Program-made: the position numbers and the translations under genes
Source of the DNA: Protonemura montana
Taxonomy: Eukaryota; Arthropoda; Insecta; Plecoptera; Nemouridae
Length of the DNA: 64,000 nucleotides
Direction: 5' to 3'
NCBI GenBank assembly: GCA_947568835.1
Contig: OX387605.1
Coordinates: 1,364,001 to 1,428,000 of the forward strand
Notes under the pieces: generated by a model
Told to the model about the DNA's origin: nothing
What the model saw: the letters and a program-made list of their open reading frames with translations, nothing else
Database searches by the model: none
Shown here: piece by piece, positions 11,990 to 24,419 of the stretch
Numbering within the stretch: the first letter of the stretch is position 1
Layout of the letters: every line of letters begins with the position of its first letter

Positions 11990-14900
11990 TCAGAGCAGCG
12001 AGCATCGAGACAACCAGTTCGGTGGCTTGCGTTGTTGCTCGAATGACTTGAGCTGGTGGACGCCGCCTTTGGGTGGGTTGCTGGCTTCCTGTGAACACAA
12101 CGAGGCCATTAGCGGCAAACTGGTTCGACACGTTGCATACACGGAGGTTGCATTGGCACAACTGTATGCCGGCAAATTGTATGTCATTTCTTCTAACTAA
12201 CTTAGCATTTATTAGAAAGCAAGCTGAACGAAGCAATGCAAGTTCGTACTGCCGTTGAGTGTAGGTTCTAGGTAGAGAAACAACGTCAATGTAACAGTCT
12301 CTGCGTGAAAGATGGCCGCCAAATGACTACCTTACCGACAAAAATGCAGAGTACCGGAACATCACGTTATGTGGAGCCACTGTCGTATGAAATTTAATTT
12401 CGATGTTTCTCGTAGGTGAACTCGCTTTTGAGACTTTTCATGCTCAAAAGATCTCCGTCAATGTTTACCTCAACGATTGATATACACGTAACGATATTAA
12501 AAAGCGAGTAACCTACGAGAAATATCAAAATGAAATTTCATACGACAGTGGCTCCACTTTACGTGATGTTCCGGTACTCTGCATTTTTGTCGGTAAGGTA
12601 GTCATTTGGCGGCCATCTTTCACGCAGAGACTGTAACATTAACGTTGTTTCTCTACCTAGAACCTACACGCAACGGTAATGCATTTAGCTGCCTTGTTTG
12701 AATTAGAAGAAAACCAGTCGACGGAATCCGTTGTGAATTACCAAGCGATTGCAAATAGTTGCGATAAGACCTAACATATTTTTCAGATAAATATTTCACA
12801 AAAATGATATTTTCAAGTTTTGTCTTTGTGTATGGTCCTCTGGCCCTCCATACCTGGGCCTACAAGTTTCTCAAAGTAACAGTGGATTGGTTATAATGTT
12901 AACGTTAACGTGGGATTATCTGACATAAGAAATGGCAGAATTATTAGCGTATTTAAGTTTGTTTTGAGCGCATTTTGCCGGGAATAAAACTGTAGCCTGA
13001 TCAGCTGTCGTTATTTGCATTGAAAATTCTTTCAAATCTTTGCAAACTCAGTTAAAGTTATATTTTGCACGAGCATTGCTATTGGGGATTGATAAAAGAA
13101 AGTTGTAAAAATTAGCAGAAGAAGTGAAAGCACATTGCACCAGAAGAACCCAACTAAACGTTAGAAGTACAAGTACAAGAAAAGGTAAGATCTAGGTTAA
13201 GAAAGTGACTCCCAGGTAGTTTGTTCTGGTAATATCAGGAAGTATTGGGAGCAAAGCAAGCCGGGGAGTTGTACAAGCGAAAAGTAACCAACACAACACA
13301 CGTAGTTTACCTTCTGACGGTTCCCGAAGCAAAACCAAGAGAGGCACAGGGAAAAAGAGAGAGAAACAACTAATTAGCAACTCGGTAGAAACAGGAACAA
13401 GACGCAACCACCGAACAAATTCAAGCAAACAAGAGATTTCATAGAAAAACATATTTTACATCAAATGCAAATTAAGGCTGCTTAAGGGAAAAGATCAATG
13501 CACTATGATGGTTTCTAGACTCATGTCTACTTGATCTAAACTTAGCACTAGTTTTAACAAAAACTATTTCAACTGGGTTTTCAATGCTAAGTGAAGAACA
13601 ACTAAATTTCCCAACGTTTCGTAACTTGTACCTGTTACTTTATCAAGGGTAAGAGCAGTCCTGACAATTTTCCAATAACAAAAGAACCACATAAAATTAT
13701 AACAATTACCAAGTTCAACCCTAGCTCTTACTTACCCTTGATAAAGTAACAGGTACAAGTTACGAAACGTTGGGAAATTCAGTTGTTCTTCACTTAGCAT
13801 TGAAAACCCAGTTGAAATAGTTTTTGTTAAAACTAGTCTACTTTTTTGTTTGCTTCATTTGTACAGCCCTATGTCAAAGTTAGATTTCAGAGTCGATGGA
13901 TTGTTATCGATTATATTAATTAACAAAGTCGCGGCGACTTTAATTTCAGGGAAAACAAAGTCAGAAAATGAGAGAGAAAATATCAAGAAATACACCGATC
14001 TGTTCACACTTTTCCTGAGCGTATCGTTAAAGTTAGAATTCTAGAAATCAACTTCCAGCAAACGAGTTTCTTTTGCCTTGCACGCGATCTTGAACACGGT
14101 TAAAAAGTGACTTTTTTAAAGGTTCATTTTGGCAAGTGGGGAAAAAAATATTCAAAAATGAAACCTGTTTGCTCTAAGTTTATCCCTTTGTCTACGACAA
14201 ACCCAATTTTTAGAATTTTAGCTTCAACGTGACGGCGAGGAAAAGTCTGAAAAGATTGGTCTGAAATCACTGGCGAGTCTCTAGCCTTAAGAAAACTATT
14301 TTTAGAATCTTAAGATTGCTTCTCCCAATTGCATATAATGTTAAAGACACTTTAACCAGGATTTGTCTAACAACTAGAAGATGGATAAGATTCCGATTCC
14401 GCCTCGTTATATTTTCAACGAGGAAACGCAAAACCGTGAGCGTGAACGAACGGTAACAAAGTCAGCCGCCACCGAGAGCCACTCACCAGTTTCTTCTCCA
14501 TCTTGGCTTTGATATCACGAGCGAGCGTAAAGAATGCCTCCTCAACGTTGATGGACGCCTTCGCGCTCGTCTCCATGAACTTGATCCCGTACTCGATCGC
14601 CAGCTGTTCACCTCGCTCCTTGGTTACCTGCGACAAGACAACAGGTGAGTTTATAAGTCATTCTGCATGCGAAGTTAGGTTAGGTTAGACACTGTACTGC
14701 TGCGTTTAGTCTCACCTGTGTGTGTGGGGGGGGGGGGGGGGGGGGGTAATGTTAGATGTTTATCCCTCATATTTATGATATTATCTTTGAGTGCAGGTTC
14801 TCGGTAGAGTTTCAACGTCAATGTTACAGTGTCTGCGTGGAAGATGGCCGCCAAATGACTACCTTACCGACAAAAATGCAGAGTACCGGAACATCACGTT

Positions 14901-16725
14901 AAGTGGAGCCACCGTCGTATGAAATTTAATTTCGATATTTCTCGTAGGTTAACTCGCTTTTGAGACTTTTCATGCTCAAAAGATCTCCATCAATGTTTAC
15001 CTCACCGATTGATATACATGTAACGATATTTAAACAAAACGGTTCTGGTAAACTTATAGTAGGTACTTCTTTGGAGAACATATTCTTTTGATCCAGCAAG
15101 AAACTTACGATTCAAAAACGTAATTTTGCTCGGCACTTTGCACATCGAATACTGTTATTTTTTTAATACAAAGTTAATTTTGCAGACACTGTGAACAGCT
15201 TCTGAGGAAACGGGCTTCAAGCTTTGCTACTTCGGTGTAATTGGTATCAAACCCTTAATGTACAAACATCCCCTAAATTAAAAGAAAAACAATTTACCCT
15301 GCTGTTAAATTAACAAACAATGTTATGAGACTTTACAAAAGAACTGATTTTACTGATCTGAAAGTTTTGTGATAAAGAATGCGCCAGTTTTTGAGATACA
15401 ATTGTTTTTCTTGAATAAATAAGTGGTGTAGCAGGTAAATACATCTTATAATTGTGATATTCCTATTCGATTCCGGGAAATATGAATATTTCAAAAACTT
15501 AACCAATTTCAAGTAGGTAGTGTAAATTGTATAGAAATTGAGCCGGTACTTAAGCTATCTGATTAAAGAACTGATTTAGAAATAATAATAATAAGACAGT
15601 AAATTAATATGACCATCAGGATACAAAAATGTACCAATTGCAATCTACAAGCTTGAAGTAATCACCTGTCGTTTTTCGTTGAGCTCGCACTTGTTGCCAA
15701 GAAGCATTTTCTCGACGTCTGCCGATGCATTCTCTTCGATATTACGTATCCAGTTTTTGATGTTTTCAAAGCTCTTCTCGTTAGTAATGTCGTAGACGAG
15801 CATGATGCCCATTGCCCCTCGGTAATACGCCGTCGTGATCGTTCGAAACCTTTCCTGCCCCGCGGTGTCCCTTGAAATATGTTCATCATGAGACCGACTT
15901 CAATCACAGTTCTCAGACAACTGTCAATATGAGACATTCCAGTTAGTTACAGATAAGAACATAAGTACTTACCATATCTGGAGTTTAATTTTCTTTCCAT
16001 CCAAGTCAATTGTTCTTATTTTAAAGTCGATGCCTGTGAGAGAAAGGAAAATAAGTTTTTAGGTAAATCTATAGCTTTTCTAGAGAATAGAGGCCGTTGC
16101 CTTGTATCTAAACCAGTATATGCTAGTAGTAAGCACAGAAATTGGAATTCAATATCATTCATTCCTTCTTTACCAACCAAAGATACCATTATGATACCAG
16201 CATATACCAGCCAAGGATAGGTTCATATTACAATCTTTGTTGACTTAAGAAAAGGTGCATCTCATGATAAATGAATGCTTTTGATTGATAAAGAAGAAAT
16301 TAAACCTTGGGAGATGGTATCAAGTTCATAAAAAGATTATCTTGGCACAGCACAAAAGGAAAAAAAGTAGCTGATAGTACCTTTTTGCTAGATAGGCATC
16401 AAAGGTTTAGGCCAAGGATGGGTATGTATGTGAAATGACAGCATGCATACATTAGGAACAGGCAATTGGCTAATGAAAAAGTCGTATTTAAAGACCTATG
16501 TTCAAAATAGACAGGCGCATGAGCACCTAGGTACAAGTAATGAGTAATGCATTTTATATTTTCTAGGCTATGCCTTTTTTTTCTGGCAATGAAGCACTTA
16601 CCTATTGTCGATATGAATGTGGTATTGAACGCATCTTCCGAAAACCTGAATAGTACACACGTTTTCCCGACCCCCGAATCGCCGATTAAGAGTAATTTAA
16701 ATAAGTAGTCGTATGTTTTAGCCAT
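11990..16725 (-). CDS. RAB8: Rab8-type small GTPase, 5 exons
   Basis: Exons in transcription order: 16725-16602, 16033-15973, 15870-15666, 14627-14487, 12088-11990. They join without frame conflict to 209 codons plus stop (human RAB8A has 207). Visible motifs: P-loop GDSGVGKT (residues 15-22), effector loop FISTIGIDFK, switch [11 protein letters not shown] (62-70), ETSAK (G5), and C-terminal CSLL for geranylgeranylation. [18 protein letters not shown] is diagnostic of Rab8/10/13, and the exon 5 tail [15 protein letters not shown] aligns with Rab8. Rab8 controls transport from trans-Golgi and recycling endosomes to the plasma membrane and cilium. One oddity: the guanine-recognition motif NKxD reads NKCE. 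The last intron (2.4 kb) holds two foldback elements; intron 3 holds half of another and a 21-nt G run. Confidence 0.96.
12252..12676. mobile_element. Palindromic foldback element, family 1 (complete)
   Basis: 425 bp, from CCGTTGAGTGTAGGTTCTAG to CTAGAACCTACACGCAACGG, the best-preserved copy of the termini. Flanks TACTG and TAATG are a probable 5-bp target duplication with one change. Located in the last Rab8 intron. Confidence 0.93.
13507..13843. mobile_element. Palindromic foldback element, family 2
   Basis: Left arm contains TAGACTCATGTCTACTTGAT, AACTATTTCAACTGGG, CCCAACGTTTCGTAACTTGT and CCTGTTACTTTATCAAGGGT. The right arm repeats these in reverse complement (ACCCTTGATAAAGTAACAGG and so on). 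It has no coding capacity. Another copy lies at 31402-31733, with fragments at 2250 and 30905. Confidence 0.9.
14726..14746 (+). repeat. 21-nt G homopolymer (Rab8 intron 3)
   Basis: Uninterrupted G run following TGTGTGT. Length is prone to slippage and assembly error. Confidence 0.9.
14785..15036. mobile_element. Half of a family 1 foldback element
   Basis: Starts TTTGAGTGCAGGTTCTCGG and runs through GAAGATGGCCGCCAAATGAC to the palindrome centre (GATATACATGTAACGATATT), where it stops. Located in Rab8 intron 3. Confidence 0.85.
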
Positions 16726-17110
16726 TGTCTAGCTTGCCTAAATTACTAATAAACGACGAGCTAGGTTGGCCGCCGTCTCGCGGTCAGGCTGGCAGTAATC
16801 TTAGCGCAAGCACAGCCTATGGTATCCTTGAACGGAGCTGACGTTTCGGATTGCGCTTCACTTGTTACCGTCCCACTCGAGTGACGTTGATTTCATGGAC
16901 ACTTGTCGAAAATTTGGGCGAAACGGTTCCCAAAAATATGCGGGACCTATCCGTGCCCGATAAGTGATCTATAAATCTAGATTGGATGATTACTGTCAGG
17001 ATGGTGACTCATGCTATGTGTAACAAGTGTCAAATCCGGTCGCCAGTGATGTTTCAAGATGGCGCCAGCTGCAATTCACCTGACAGATATAAAATGGCGG
17101 AACTTTAAAA
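16726..17110 (-). promoter_or_regulatory. Probable Rab8 promoter
   Basis: The region upstream of the Rab8 ATG is GC-richer than its surroundings and has no TATA box. It contains two TGACGT (CRE-like) cores near 16838 and 16881 and two ATGGCG motifs of YY1 type near 17059 and 17093. Typical of a housekeeping promoter; the start site cannot be placed. Confidence 0.4.
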
Positions 17111-17449
17111 ATCTATTCGGGCAGTAATTTTTGGTCGATGATATTTCTTGAAATGTTGTAATCCCACAAGTTAATCGCAAAAATATTCTATGGAAAGGAA
17201 AACATCTAAGGATAAATAAGGGTTATATGATAGCCAGTTGTTATGATATTAGAATCGGACAATAATAAAGATTATCTAAATAATTGTTACCATCAAAATT
17301 TTCAAAAAGTTTCACATAAGTAATCATTTCAAATGCAAATATTTCTAAAAAATGTATGTATTTAAGTTATGTAAAAAAGCAAAATAAATTCTACAAAAAT
17401 TCTCATTTGTTTTACACATATAATCAAGATAGGACAAGGCCAAAGATCA

Positions 17450-17530
17450 ATTTGAAATCTTTTGTAAATTGCAAAAGCTTGCAATGCACAGGGTATTTTA
17501 TTATTAGGAACACTTCTATAGTCTCCAAAT
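17450..17530 (+). mobile_element. tRNA-SINE tail fragment near the CWF19L1 3' end
   Basis: AAATTGCAAAAGCTTGCAAT and GGTATTTTATTATTAGGAAC match the SINE tail. On the minus strand it supplies AATAAA about 190 bases past the CWF19L1 stop, so the element may provide that gene's poly(A) signal. Confidence 0.6.
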
Positions 17531-17683
17531 TTTTGTAGACGGTAGTCGTGTTCATAATATTTAAGACCAAAGATCTTCTTACAGTAGGCTTCACATCGTC
17601 ATCATATAATTTCCATAACCTTTCAAGAACCACAGAAAACAGACAAATAGACAACAATAGAAACCGTCTTCAGCTCGTGCCGC

Positions 17684-20600
17684 CTACAACGTCGGATCGT
17701 TTGGTGCGAATGCCTCACGGAAAGCCACCGCCAGCTCAGCTTCCTCGTCGACAGGAATCTTGCAGTCTCGCCAATCAGCACGATCTTCCTTGTCGAGCAC
17801 TGCAGGTGACGCGAGAACGTCGCGACCAAACTGCAAGGGGAAGCCAGCGCGACATCGAGCAAACAACCTCGCTCCGTCGGGGAGCTCTGCACAGAAGTAA
17901 GGAGACCCGGCGGGAGCGAGCTGAGACAATCTCGCAGACGAGTCCGTTTCCTCGAGGCCCAAGCGCTGCGATGACGACTCTTGCTGATAGGAAAATTAGT
18001 GTTTGAAGTGAAAAAAAGCACATTTCCACTGCACCAGGTTTGATCAACGTAGTCGTTGAGGGTTAGGTAACTAATAGTAAGTTCCTAGTACCTACTCATT
18101 AATGTAACTAATTGTAGGAACAACATTAAATAAAATCAATAAAATTGTACGTGTTCCTTCCAATTGTATTTTGTATAACTATATTTGTAATTATATATTA
18201 GATGTTTATGTACTCATAATTTCATTATTTGTTGGTCTATATAGACTACAGTTGTAAATTTACATTCCATGTGTACCTATGTACCTACGTATCTATGTAC
18301 CTATGTACCTATGTGCCTATGTACCTATGTACCTATGTACCTATGTACGTATGTACCTATGTACCTATGTACCTATGTACCTATGTACCTATGTACCTAT
18401 GTACCTATGTACCTATGTACCTATGTACCTATGTACCTATGTACCTATGTATCTATGTACCTATGTACCTATGTGCCTATGTACCTATGTACCTATGTAC
18501 CTATGTAGCATGTACCTTACCACAGTGCAGAAAATGCACATTTGTAAGAGAAACCGGGTGTAGCTGTATCTTATTGATACGGCCGATATTTAAGCGTGAC
18601 TACGTTCAACTACCGCGTAGGCACGTAGGTCAACTACCGTACTGATCATACTTCACATGCAAGATTTACATCTCTCTTTATTTGGGTTGTGTTTTCCTAA
18701 CTAATTTACAAGCTGAAGGACTTAACAGATTGGGATGGAAGTGTCATTTTGCGATGTATATATATATTTTATTTTGCATTAGTCTAATGACGAGTGCTAA
18801 AAACGCCGCCTCCTCTCACGCCTCCAATATTTAGTTTATCAAAAATAAAAAAAAAGTACTTTTAGAGAATTGTCTGAACTATTGAATGATAATAAATCGC
18901 ACTCTGTCCTTTGTTTCCTGTAGGCTGTAGGGCTTGTTACACATTTGCCATTTTGCGTAATTTAACATTGGTCTTATGGAGAGCATTAAAAACGCCAACC
19001 CCTCTAGCGCCTCCAATATTTAGTTTATCGAAAATAAAAAAAAAGTACTTTTAGAGAATTGTCTGAACTATTGAATGATAATAAATCACACACTGTCCTT
19101 TGTTTCCTGTAGGCTGTAGGGCTTGTTACACATTTGCCATTTTGGAGAGAAAATCCGTACATGCCTTCCTATATAATGCGCTTTAAGACATAGTCACGTC
19201 AAAAATAAATACAAAATACAAATAAATTAAATTAAAAATGACAATACCATGCAATAACTTATCAAGTACGGGCCCCCAGGTTACCTTCGACATATAAAAC
19301 TGACCGGCAATTTATATACAACATGGAATGGAGTTGGAACGAGCGGGGCAATCAAACAAGACTCACGAGGAACGCGTCCTTGATGTCGGCTGCGAGTCCT
19401 GTCGGCACGGGAACGGCTTGCACCTGAAAGTGCGACGTCTTGTAGTTGCGTTCGAAGAAGACGACGACCTTGCCGTCGGCTCGGAAATGCTTGCGCAGCG
19501 CAGACTTGAGTCTGATACCGAGTCAAGGAGACAATCACGTCACAACCTGTCAATCTTCAGTAACTCATAATTAACATTGGATTCATTGTATTTAGTTAAA
19601 ATGTGATTTCAATTTTGATATCAAATGATGAAAGTTAAGCAACACTGCGCTGAGTCAGGTGTTAGATGGGTGACCATCATATACATGACCAGTTCTGTTC
19701 GGGAGAGAGGTTGGAGGGATGAAAGTTAAGCAACACTGCGCTGAGTCAGGTATTGGATGGGTGCCCATCATACACATGACCAGTTCTGTTCGGGAGAGAG
19801 GTTGGAGGGATAAAAGTTAAGCAACACTGCGCTGGGTCAGGTATTGGATGGGTGACCATCATACACATGACCAGTTCTGTTCGGGAGAGAGGTTGGAGGG
19901 ATGAAAGTTAAGCAACACTGCGCTGGGTCAGGTATTGGATGGGTGACCATAATACACATGACCAGTTCTGTTCGGGAGAGAGGTTGGAGGGATGAAAGTT
20001 AAGCAACACTACGCTGGGTCAGGTATTGGATGGGTGACCATAATACACATGACCAGTTCTGTTCGGGAGAGAGGTTGGAGGGATGAAAGTTAAGCAACAC
20101 TACGCTGGGTCAGGTATTAGATGGGTGACCATCATACACATGACCAGTTCTGTTTGGGAGAGAGGTTGGAGGGATGAAAGTTAAGCAACACTACGCTAGG
20201 TCAGGTTATTTCAAGGATACTTGTTAACCTCCTTGACTACATCGTCAGGAGCTTCTGCCAGCGCCTGGTGATGTTCGACCGGGAGAATGAGTACGTGACC
20301 GGGCACTAGAGCTCCCTTGGCAAGCGCCAGGTAAGCGCCGGTGCCGACGGAGACCACCAGGTGGCGCTCAACTGCAGCGCTCGCCAGACAGAACCAACAG
20401 GTCCCCTGGTCGAACACGGGACGTTCGCGCGGGACGTTGTCGTGGCGACGCTTGCGTGACTGTAACACACAACTCACTTTACAAACTGGCAAAGAAGCAA
20501 ATACAAAATTTTGAAACTAAGCATACATTTTTTTTTTCTTTAAGTAAAAATATGCATTTTTAATTAATTTGTTTAAATTTATTTCAAAATTAGAACCTTC

Positions 20601-23600
20601 AACTATTTTCTGTCTCAAGCGCACACCTTTTTACAAGAGTCTCATGTTTACCAACCCAATTTGATGCGATTTGAATACCAAAATGATTACTTCTCTCATA
20701 TATACCACATACCACATACCATATACCACATAACTATATTATATAGCTCATACAGATACATTGTACCTGTCCGCAGCAAATAAATAAATAAATAAATAAA
20801 AAGCCAGTGTCCAAGTAGCTCAATTGGTTAGAGCAACACCCGTGACAGGTAGAGATCGGGGTCCAAGTAGCTCAATTGGTCAGAGCAACACCCGCGACAG
20901 GTGGAGATCGGGGTCCAAGTAGCTCAATTGGTTAGAGCAACACCCGCAACAGGTGGAGATCGGGGTTCGAGTCCGCGTTTGGGCATCAATTTTTGAGACG
21001 GTTATAGAGTTGATAATAATAAAATACTCTTTTAAGTTCGATTGTTCCCCGCTAGAAACAGCGCAGAGTACGCACCTTGTTCCCGGTGTCGCCAGCCGCG
21101 TCCATGTCGTAGAAGAACTGCGTGGTTGGCAGCCCTGCAGTCCGGCCCGAGCCTGGCACCGCGGGCAGCAACAGGTCGTCGCTGAACGGACAGGGCGTCG
21201 TGTCCGTCGTACGTTGGTAAAGCTCCGAGGCTCGCATCCCAGCGACAGGTTCAACGCTCAGCGCTGTCAGCCACTTGTCTTTGTTTGCGTTGCCCACCGT
21301 TGCCAAGGAGACGAAGCGCGTAGCGTGCTCTCCGACATCGCCCGATGAACTGTGGTTGCTACGAAACAGGGACTGTAGTGTCATAACCTTACAAACTAAA
21401 CAGCTTTGCTTGATGTAAACAAGGGGATAGGAAGGATCGATGAAGTTCTGCAACACTGCGCTGGGTCAGGTAAAGGATGGGTGACCATCATACACATGAC
21501 CAGTTCTGTTCGGGAGAGAGGTTGGAGGGATGAAGTTCTGCAACACTGCGCTGGGTCAGGTATTGGATGGATGACCATCATACACATGACCAGTTCTGTT
21601 CGGGAGAGAGGTTGGAGGGATGAAAGTTAAGCAACACTGCGCTGAGTCAGGTATTGGATGGGTGATCATCATACACATGACCAGTTCTGTTCGGGAGAGA
21701 GATTGGAGGGATGAAAGTTAAGCAACACTGCGCTGGGTCAGGTAAAGGATGGGTGACCATCATACACATGACCAGTTCTGTTCGGGAGAGAGGTTGGAGG
21801 GATGAAGTTCTGCAACACTGCGCTGGGTCAGGTATTGGATGGATGACCATCATACACATGACCAGTTCTGTTCGGGAGAGAGGTTGGAGGGATGAAAGTT
21901 AAGCAACACTGCGCTGAGTCAGGTATTGGATGGGTGATCATCATACACATGACCAGTTCTGTTCGGGAGAGAGATTGGAGGGATGAAAGTTAAGCAACAC
22001 TGCGCTGGGTCAGGTAAAGGATGGGTGACCATCATACACATGACCAGTTCTGTTCGGGAGAGAGGTTGGAGGGATGAAGTTCTGCAACACTGCGCTGGGT
22101 CAGGTATTGGATGGATGACCATCATACACATGACCAGTTCTGTTCGGGAGAGAGGTTGGAGGGATGAAAGTTAAGCAACACTGCGCTGAGTCAGGTATTG
22201 GATGGGTGATCATCATACACATGACCAGTTCTGTTCGGGAGAGAGGTTGGAGGGATGAAAGTTAAGCAACACTGCGCTGGGTCAGGTATTGGATGGGTGA
22301 CCATCATACACATGACCAGTTCTGTTCGGGAGAGAGGTTAGAGGGATGAAAGTTAAGCAACACTGCGCTGGGTCAGGTATTGGATGGGTGACCATCATAC
22401 ACATGACCAGTTCTGTTCGGGAGAGAGGTTAGAGGGATGAAAGTTAAGCAACACTGCGCTGGGTCAGGTATTGGATGGGTGACCATCATACACATAACAA
22501 GTTCTGTTCGGGAGAGAGGTTGGAGGGATGAAAGTTAAGCAACACTGCGCTGGGTCAGGTGTTGAATGGGTGACCATCATACACATGACCAGTTCTGTTT
22601 GGGAGAGAGGTTGGAGGGATGCAAGTTAAGCAACACTGCGCTGAGTCAGGTATTGGATTGGTGACCATCTTACACATGACCAGTTCTGTTTGGGAGAGAG
22701 GTTGGAGGGATGAAAGTTAAGCAACACTGCGCTGGGTCAGGTGTTGAATGGGTGACCATCATACACATGACCAGTTCTGTTTGGGAGAGAGGTTGAAGAG
22801 ATGAAAGTTAAGCAACACTGCGCTGAGTCAGGTATTGGATGGGTGACCATCATACACATTACCAGTTCTGTTCGGGAGAGAGGTTGGAGGGATGAAACTT
22901 AGTACAACTTTAATTGGCTTATTTATCAACCTCTCGACAGCATGGATTTGTGAATGATTTCGACTCAAAATATCAATAAACGTATATCAATCGATGAGGT
23001 TACATTCTCCAATGACGATTATTTGAGCGTAATTTAGGAGAAATTACTCAATGAAATTTCTAGCCCTCAAGCACTAGCAACTACAATGAAGGAACCAAGC
23101 AAGCTTATTACTCACATGTACGGTGCTCGTTCAAAGTACGCGCCCGGCGTAAAGTGATACCGCGGCTTGAGCTGGGCAGAAAGCCACGCGATGAGCCTCG
23201 ATGCTCCAGGGGGCGTGTCTTGAGGCTCGGCCACGCCCACTGGCCACGCCCTGGAAAGTAGCAGGTCGACTCCGCGGAAGGCGGGAACGCCTCGCAGACA
23301 GATGTCTCGTGCGGCCGTTACGTCGTCAGCGTTGAAACAGTGAGGTCCCGCCCCCTCCGAAGACCCAGACACGTACGCAATGTGTAGACCGCCGCTCGAA
23401 GTGAACTGCCCGCGGCGACCAAGTTGCGAGACGTTGGGGCAGAGGTCATCGCCGTCAGCGGGGTAGAAGCTAGCGTCGGCTTCGCTGGTCGGGCCCAGGA
23501 CGTAGACTGGCACCGGCACTAGGGCGATGTGATGCAACAAATACTGGCATTCTTTCACAAAGTTACTTTATGATTTCATCTTTTTTACAGTCTCCAAAGA

Positions 23601-24075
23601 AACGGTCATAATTAATTAACAAAGCAGTACTTGCATCCTACCATAAACATTTGGCTTGGAGCTTTGTCATCTTTCCTTGCGTTAGAAATTATGCATGAAT
23701 GGTATGATTTCTCTTTTGTCTATGATTAAAGTCTAAAACGAATGAACAACTTCAAAAATTCTTTAAGGAAATTATTGAGCATAATTAATGGTGTTCTTCG
23801 TACCTGATAGTGAGCCGTTGCGGTATGGTGCGAAAGAAGCGTCAGTTTGTCCGAAGAAAGTCCCCAAGCAAACAAGGAAGTCGAACGGGCCGCTTTTATC
23901 GTTGATGCTGGCTACTCGCGCAAAGAGCGTTTTGAATTTGCCATCTACGTCTCCGCATACCAGACTGAGAAAACATTGTTGCATAATCGTGACATTTATA
24001 GGTTAGAAATGTGATACAATTCAATAAGTCTTTGATGAGCCAGATTTTAACTTACATTTTTGTCTTGGCTCCCAT
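17684..24075 (-). CDS. CWF19L1: CWF19-like protein 1 (CWF19L1), 7 exons
   Basis: Exons in transcription order: 24075-24056, 23964-23804, 23518-23116, 21358-21076, 20459-20221, 19511-19367, 17983-17684. All phases join, giving 516 codons plus stop (human 538). The 20-base first exon encodes MGAKTKI, running into [10 protein letters not shown], the start of the phosphoesterase-like N-domain. Other landmarks: [24 protein letters not shown], the HIT-like CwfJ domain from CWFCLAS through [13 protein letters not shown] to [19 protein letters not shown], and the C-terminal CwfJ domain ([21 protein letters not shown]). The family includes yeast Drn1 and is linked to lariat debranching and spliceosome turnover; human mutations cause ataxia. 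Introns 3, 4 and 5 hold the 5S-SINE and tRNA-SINE arrays. Exon 1 faces RIC3 across a 344-bp gap. Confidence 0.96.
18268..18508 (+). repeat. 8-bp microsatellite GTACCTAT
   Basis: About 30 near-perfect units in CWF19L1 intron 6. Frames across it read as repetitive Cys-Thr-Tyr-Val and are not genes. Confidence 0.97.
18783..19146 (+). repeat. 188-bp direct duplication
   Basis: Two copies share AGTACTTTTAGAGAATTGTC and GCTGTAGGGCTTGTTACACA, about 188 bases apart, in CWF19L1 intron 6. Divergence is low, so the duplication is recent. Confidence 0.9.
19633..20207 (+). repeat. 91-bp array from the 5S-SINE head, array 1 (CWF19L1 intron 5)
   Basis: Six to seven units of GAAAGTTAAGCAACACTGCG ... TTGGATGGGTGACC ... 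GTTCTGTTCGGGAGAGAGG. The array ends 14 bases from the exon 5 donor (20220 on the minus strand), so the repeat forms the start of the intron. Confidence 0.95.
20221..20800. other. CWF19L1 exon 5 and AT-rich intron DNA
   Basis: Exon 5 occupies 20221-20459. From 20460 to 20800 there is only AT-rich DNA with a degenerate ATACCACAT repeat near 20700 and an AAATA repeat near 20780 that leads into the SINE. Confidence 0.6.
20800..21035 (+). mobile_element. tRNA-derived SINE with three tandem heads
   Basis: tRNA-like heads of 52 bp start near 20810, 20862 and 20914. Only the last has the B box GGTTCGAGTCC. The tail CATCAATTTTTGAGACGG and ATAGAGTTGATAATAATAAA follows. The element lies close to exon 4 of CWF19L1, which ends at 21076. 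Confidence 0.9.
21437..22905 (+). repeat. 91-bp array from the 5S-SINE head, array 2, with higher-order repeat
   Basis: Sixteen units in CWF19L1 intron 3. In 21437-22250 three unit types alternate (GTAAAGGATGGG; GAAGTTCTGCAAC; GGGTGATCATC) to make a higher-order repeat of about 272 bp, present three times. Beyond 22250 the units become monomeric, and the array ends in the start of the SINE body (CTTAGTACAACTTTAATTGG). Confidence 0.95.
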
Positions 24076-24419
24076 GGCTCGTGAATCTTAATGGTTAAAT
24101 ACTAAAAAATCACTAGATAAATTAATAAATAAGACAAGAATTCGCGATCAAGAAAATGTGCGACAGTTCCCGCTGAGTACCGGCAAATCTAAATTAAATT
24201 TAGGTCATAGCAGCGCGAAGGCGCCTTGCGCACCCTAGTGCAGCTGTTCACCTTCCCAGGGTTGCATAGGAAATCAACATGGCAGCAGCAGCCTTCTGCA
24301 AATCTATTTACGAAAGCGTCGAAAGCAAGTGAATTTGCATTTTATTTTGCATTTAGTGCGACGCCTCTGTGCAACCAACGAACTCGAGACGAATCTCAAT
24401 CCTCGACAACGGTCTGACG
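24076..24419. promoter_or_regulatory. Divergent promoter of CWF19L1 and RIC3
   Basis: The two start codons are 344 bp apart and point away from each other. The interval has no TATA box and no repeats, in contrast to its surroundings. It contains AACATGGCAGC (YY1-like) at 24277. Both genes are probably driven from this short segment. Confidence 0.6.
24279..24332 (+). other. Upstream ORF in the RIC3 leader (17 codons)
   Basis: An ATG in good context (CAACATGG) opens MAAAAFCKSIYESVESK and stops 87 bases before the RIC3 ATG, in another frame. If the transcript starts upstream of 24279, this ORF could reduce RIC3 translation. If transcription starts later, it is absent. Confidence 0.45.

Noticed and set aside
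17548..18006. 152-residue plus-strand frame
   Set aside because: Antisense to the last CWF19L1 exon, whose protein similarity is unambiguous.
21437..22905. 5S rRNA gene cluster
   Set aside because: Units hold only the middle and 3' part of a 5S-like sequence joined to non-5S DNA; no full 5S gene is present.
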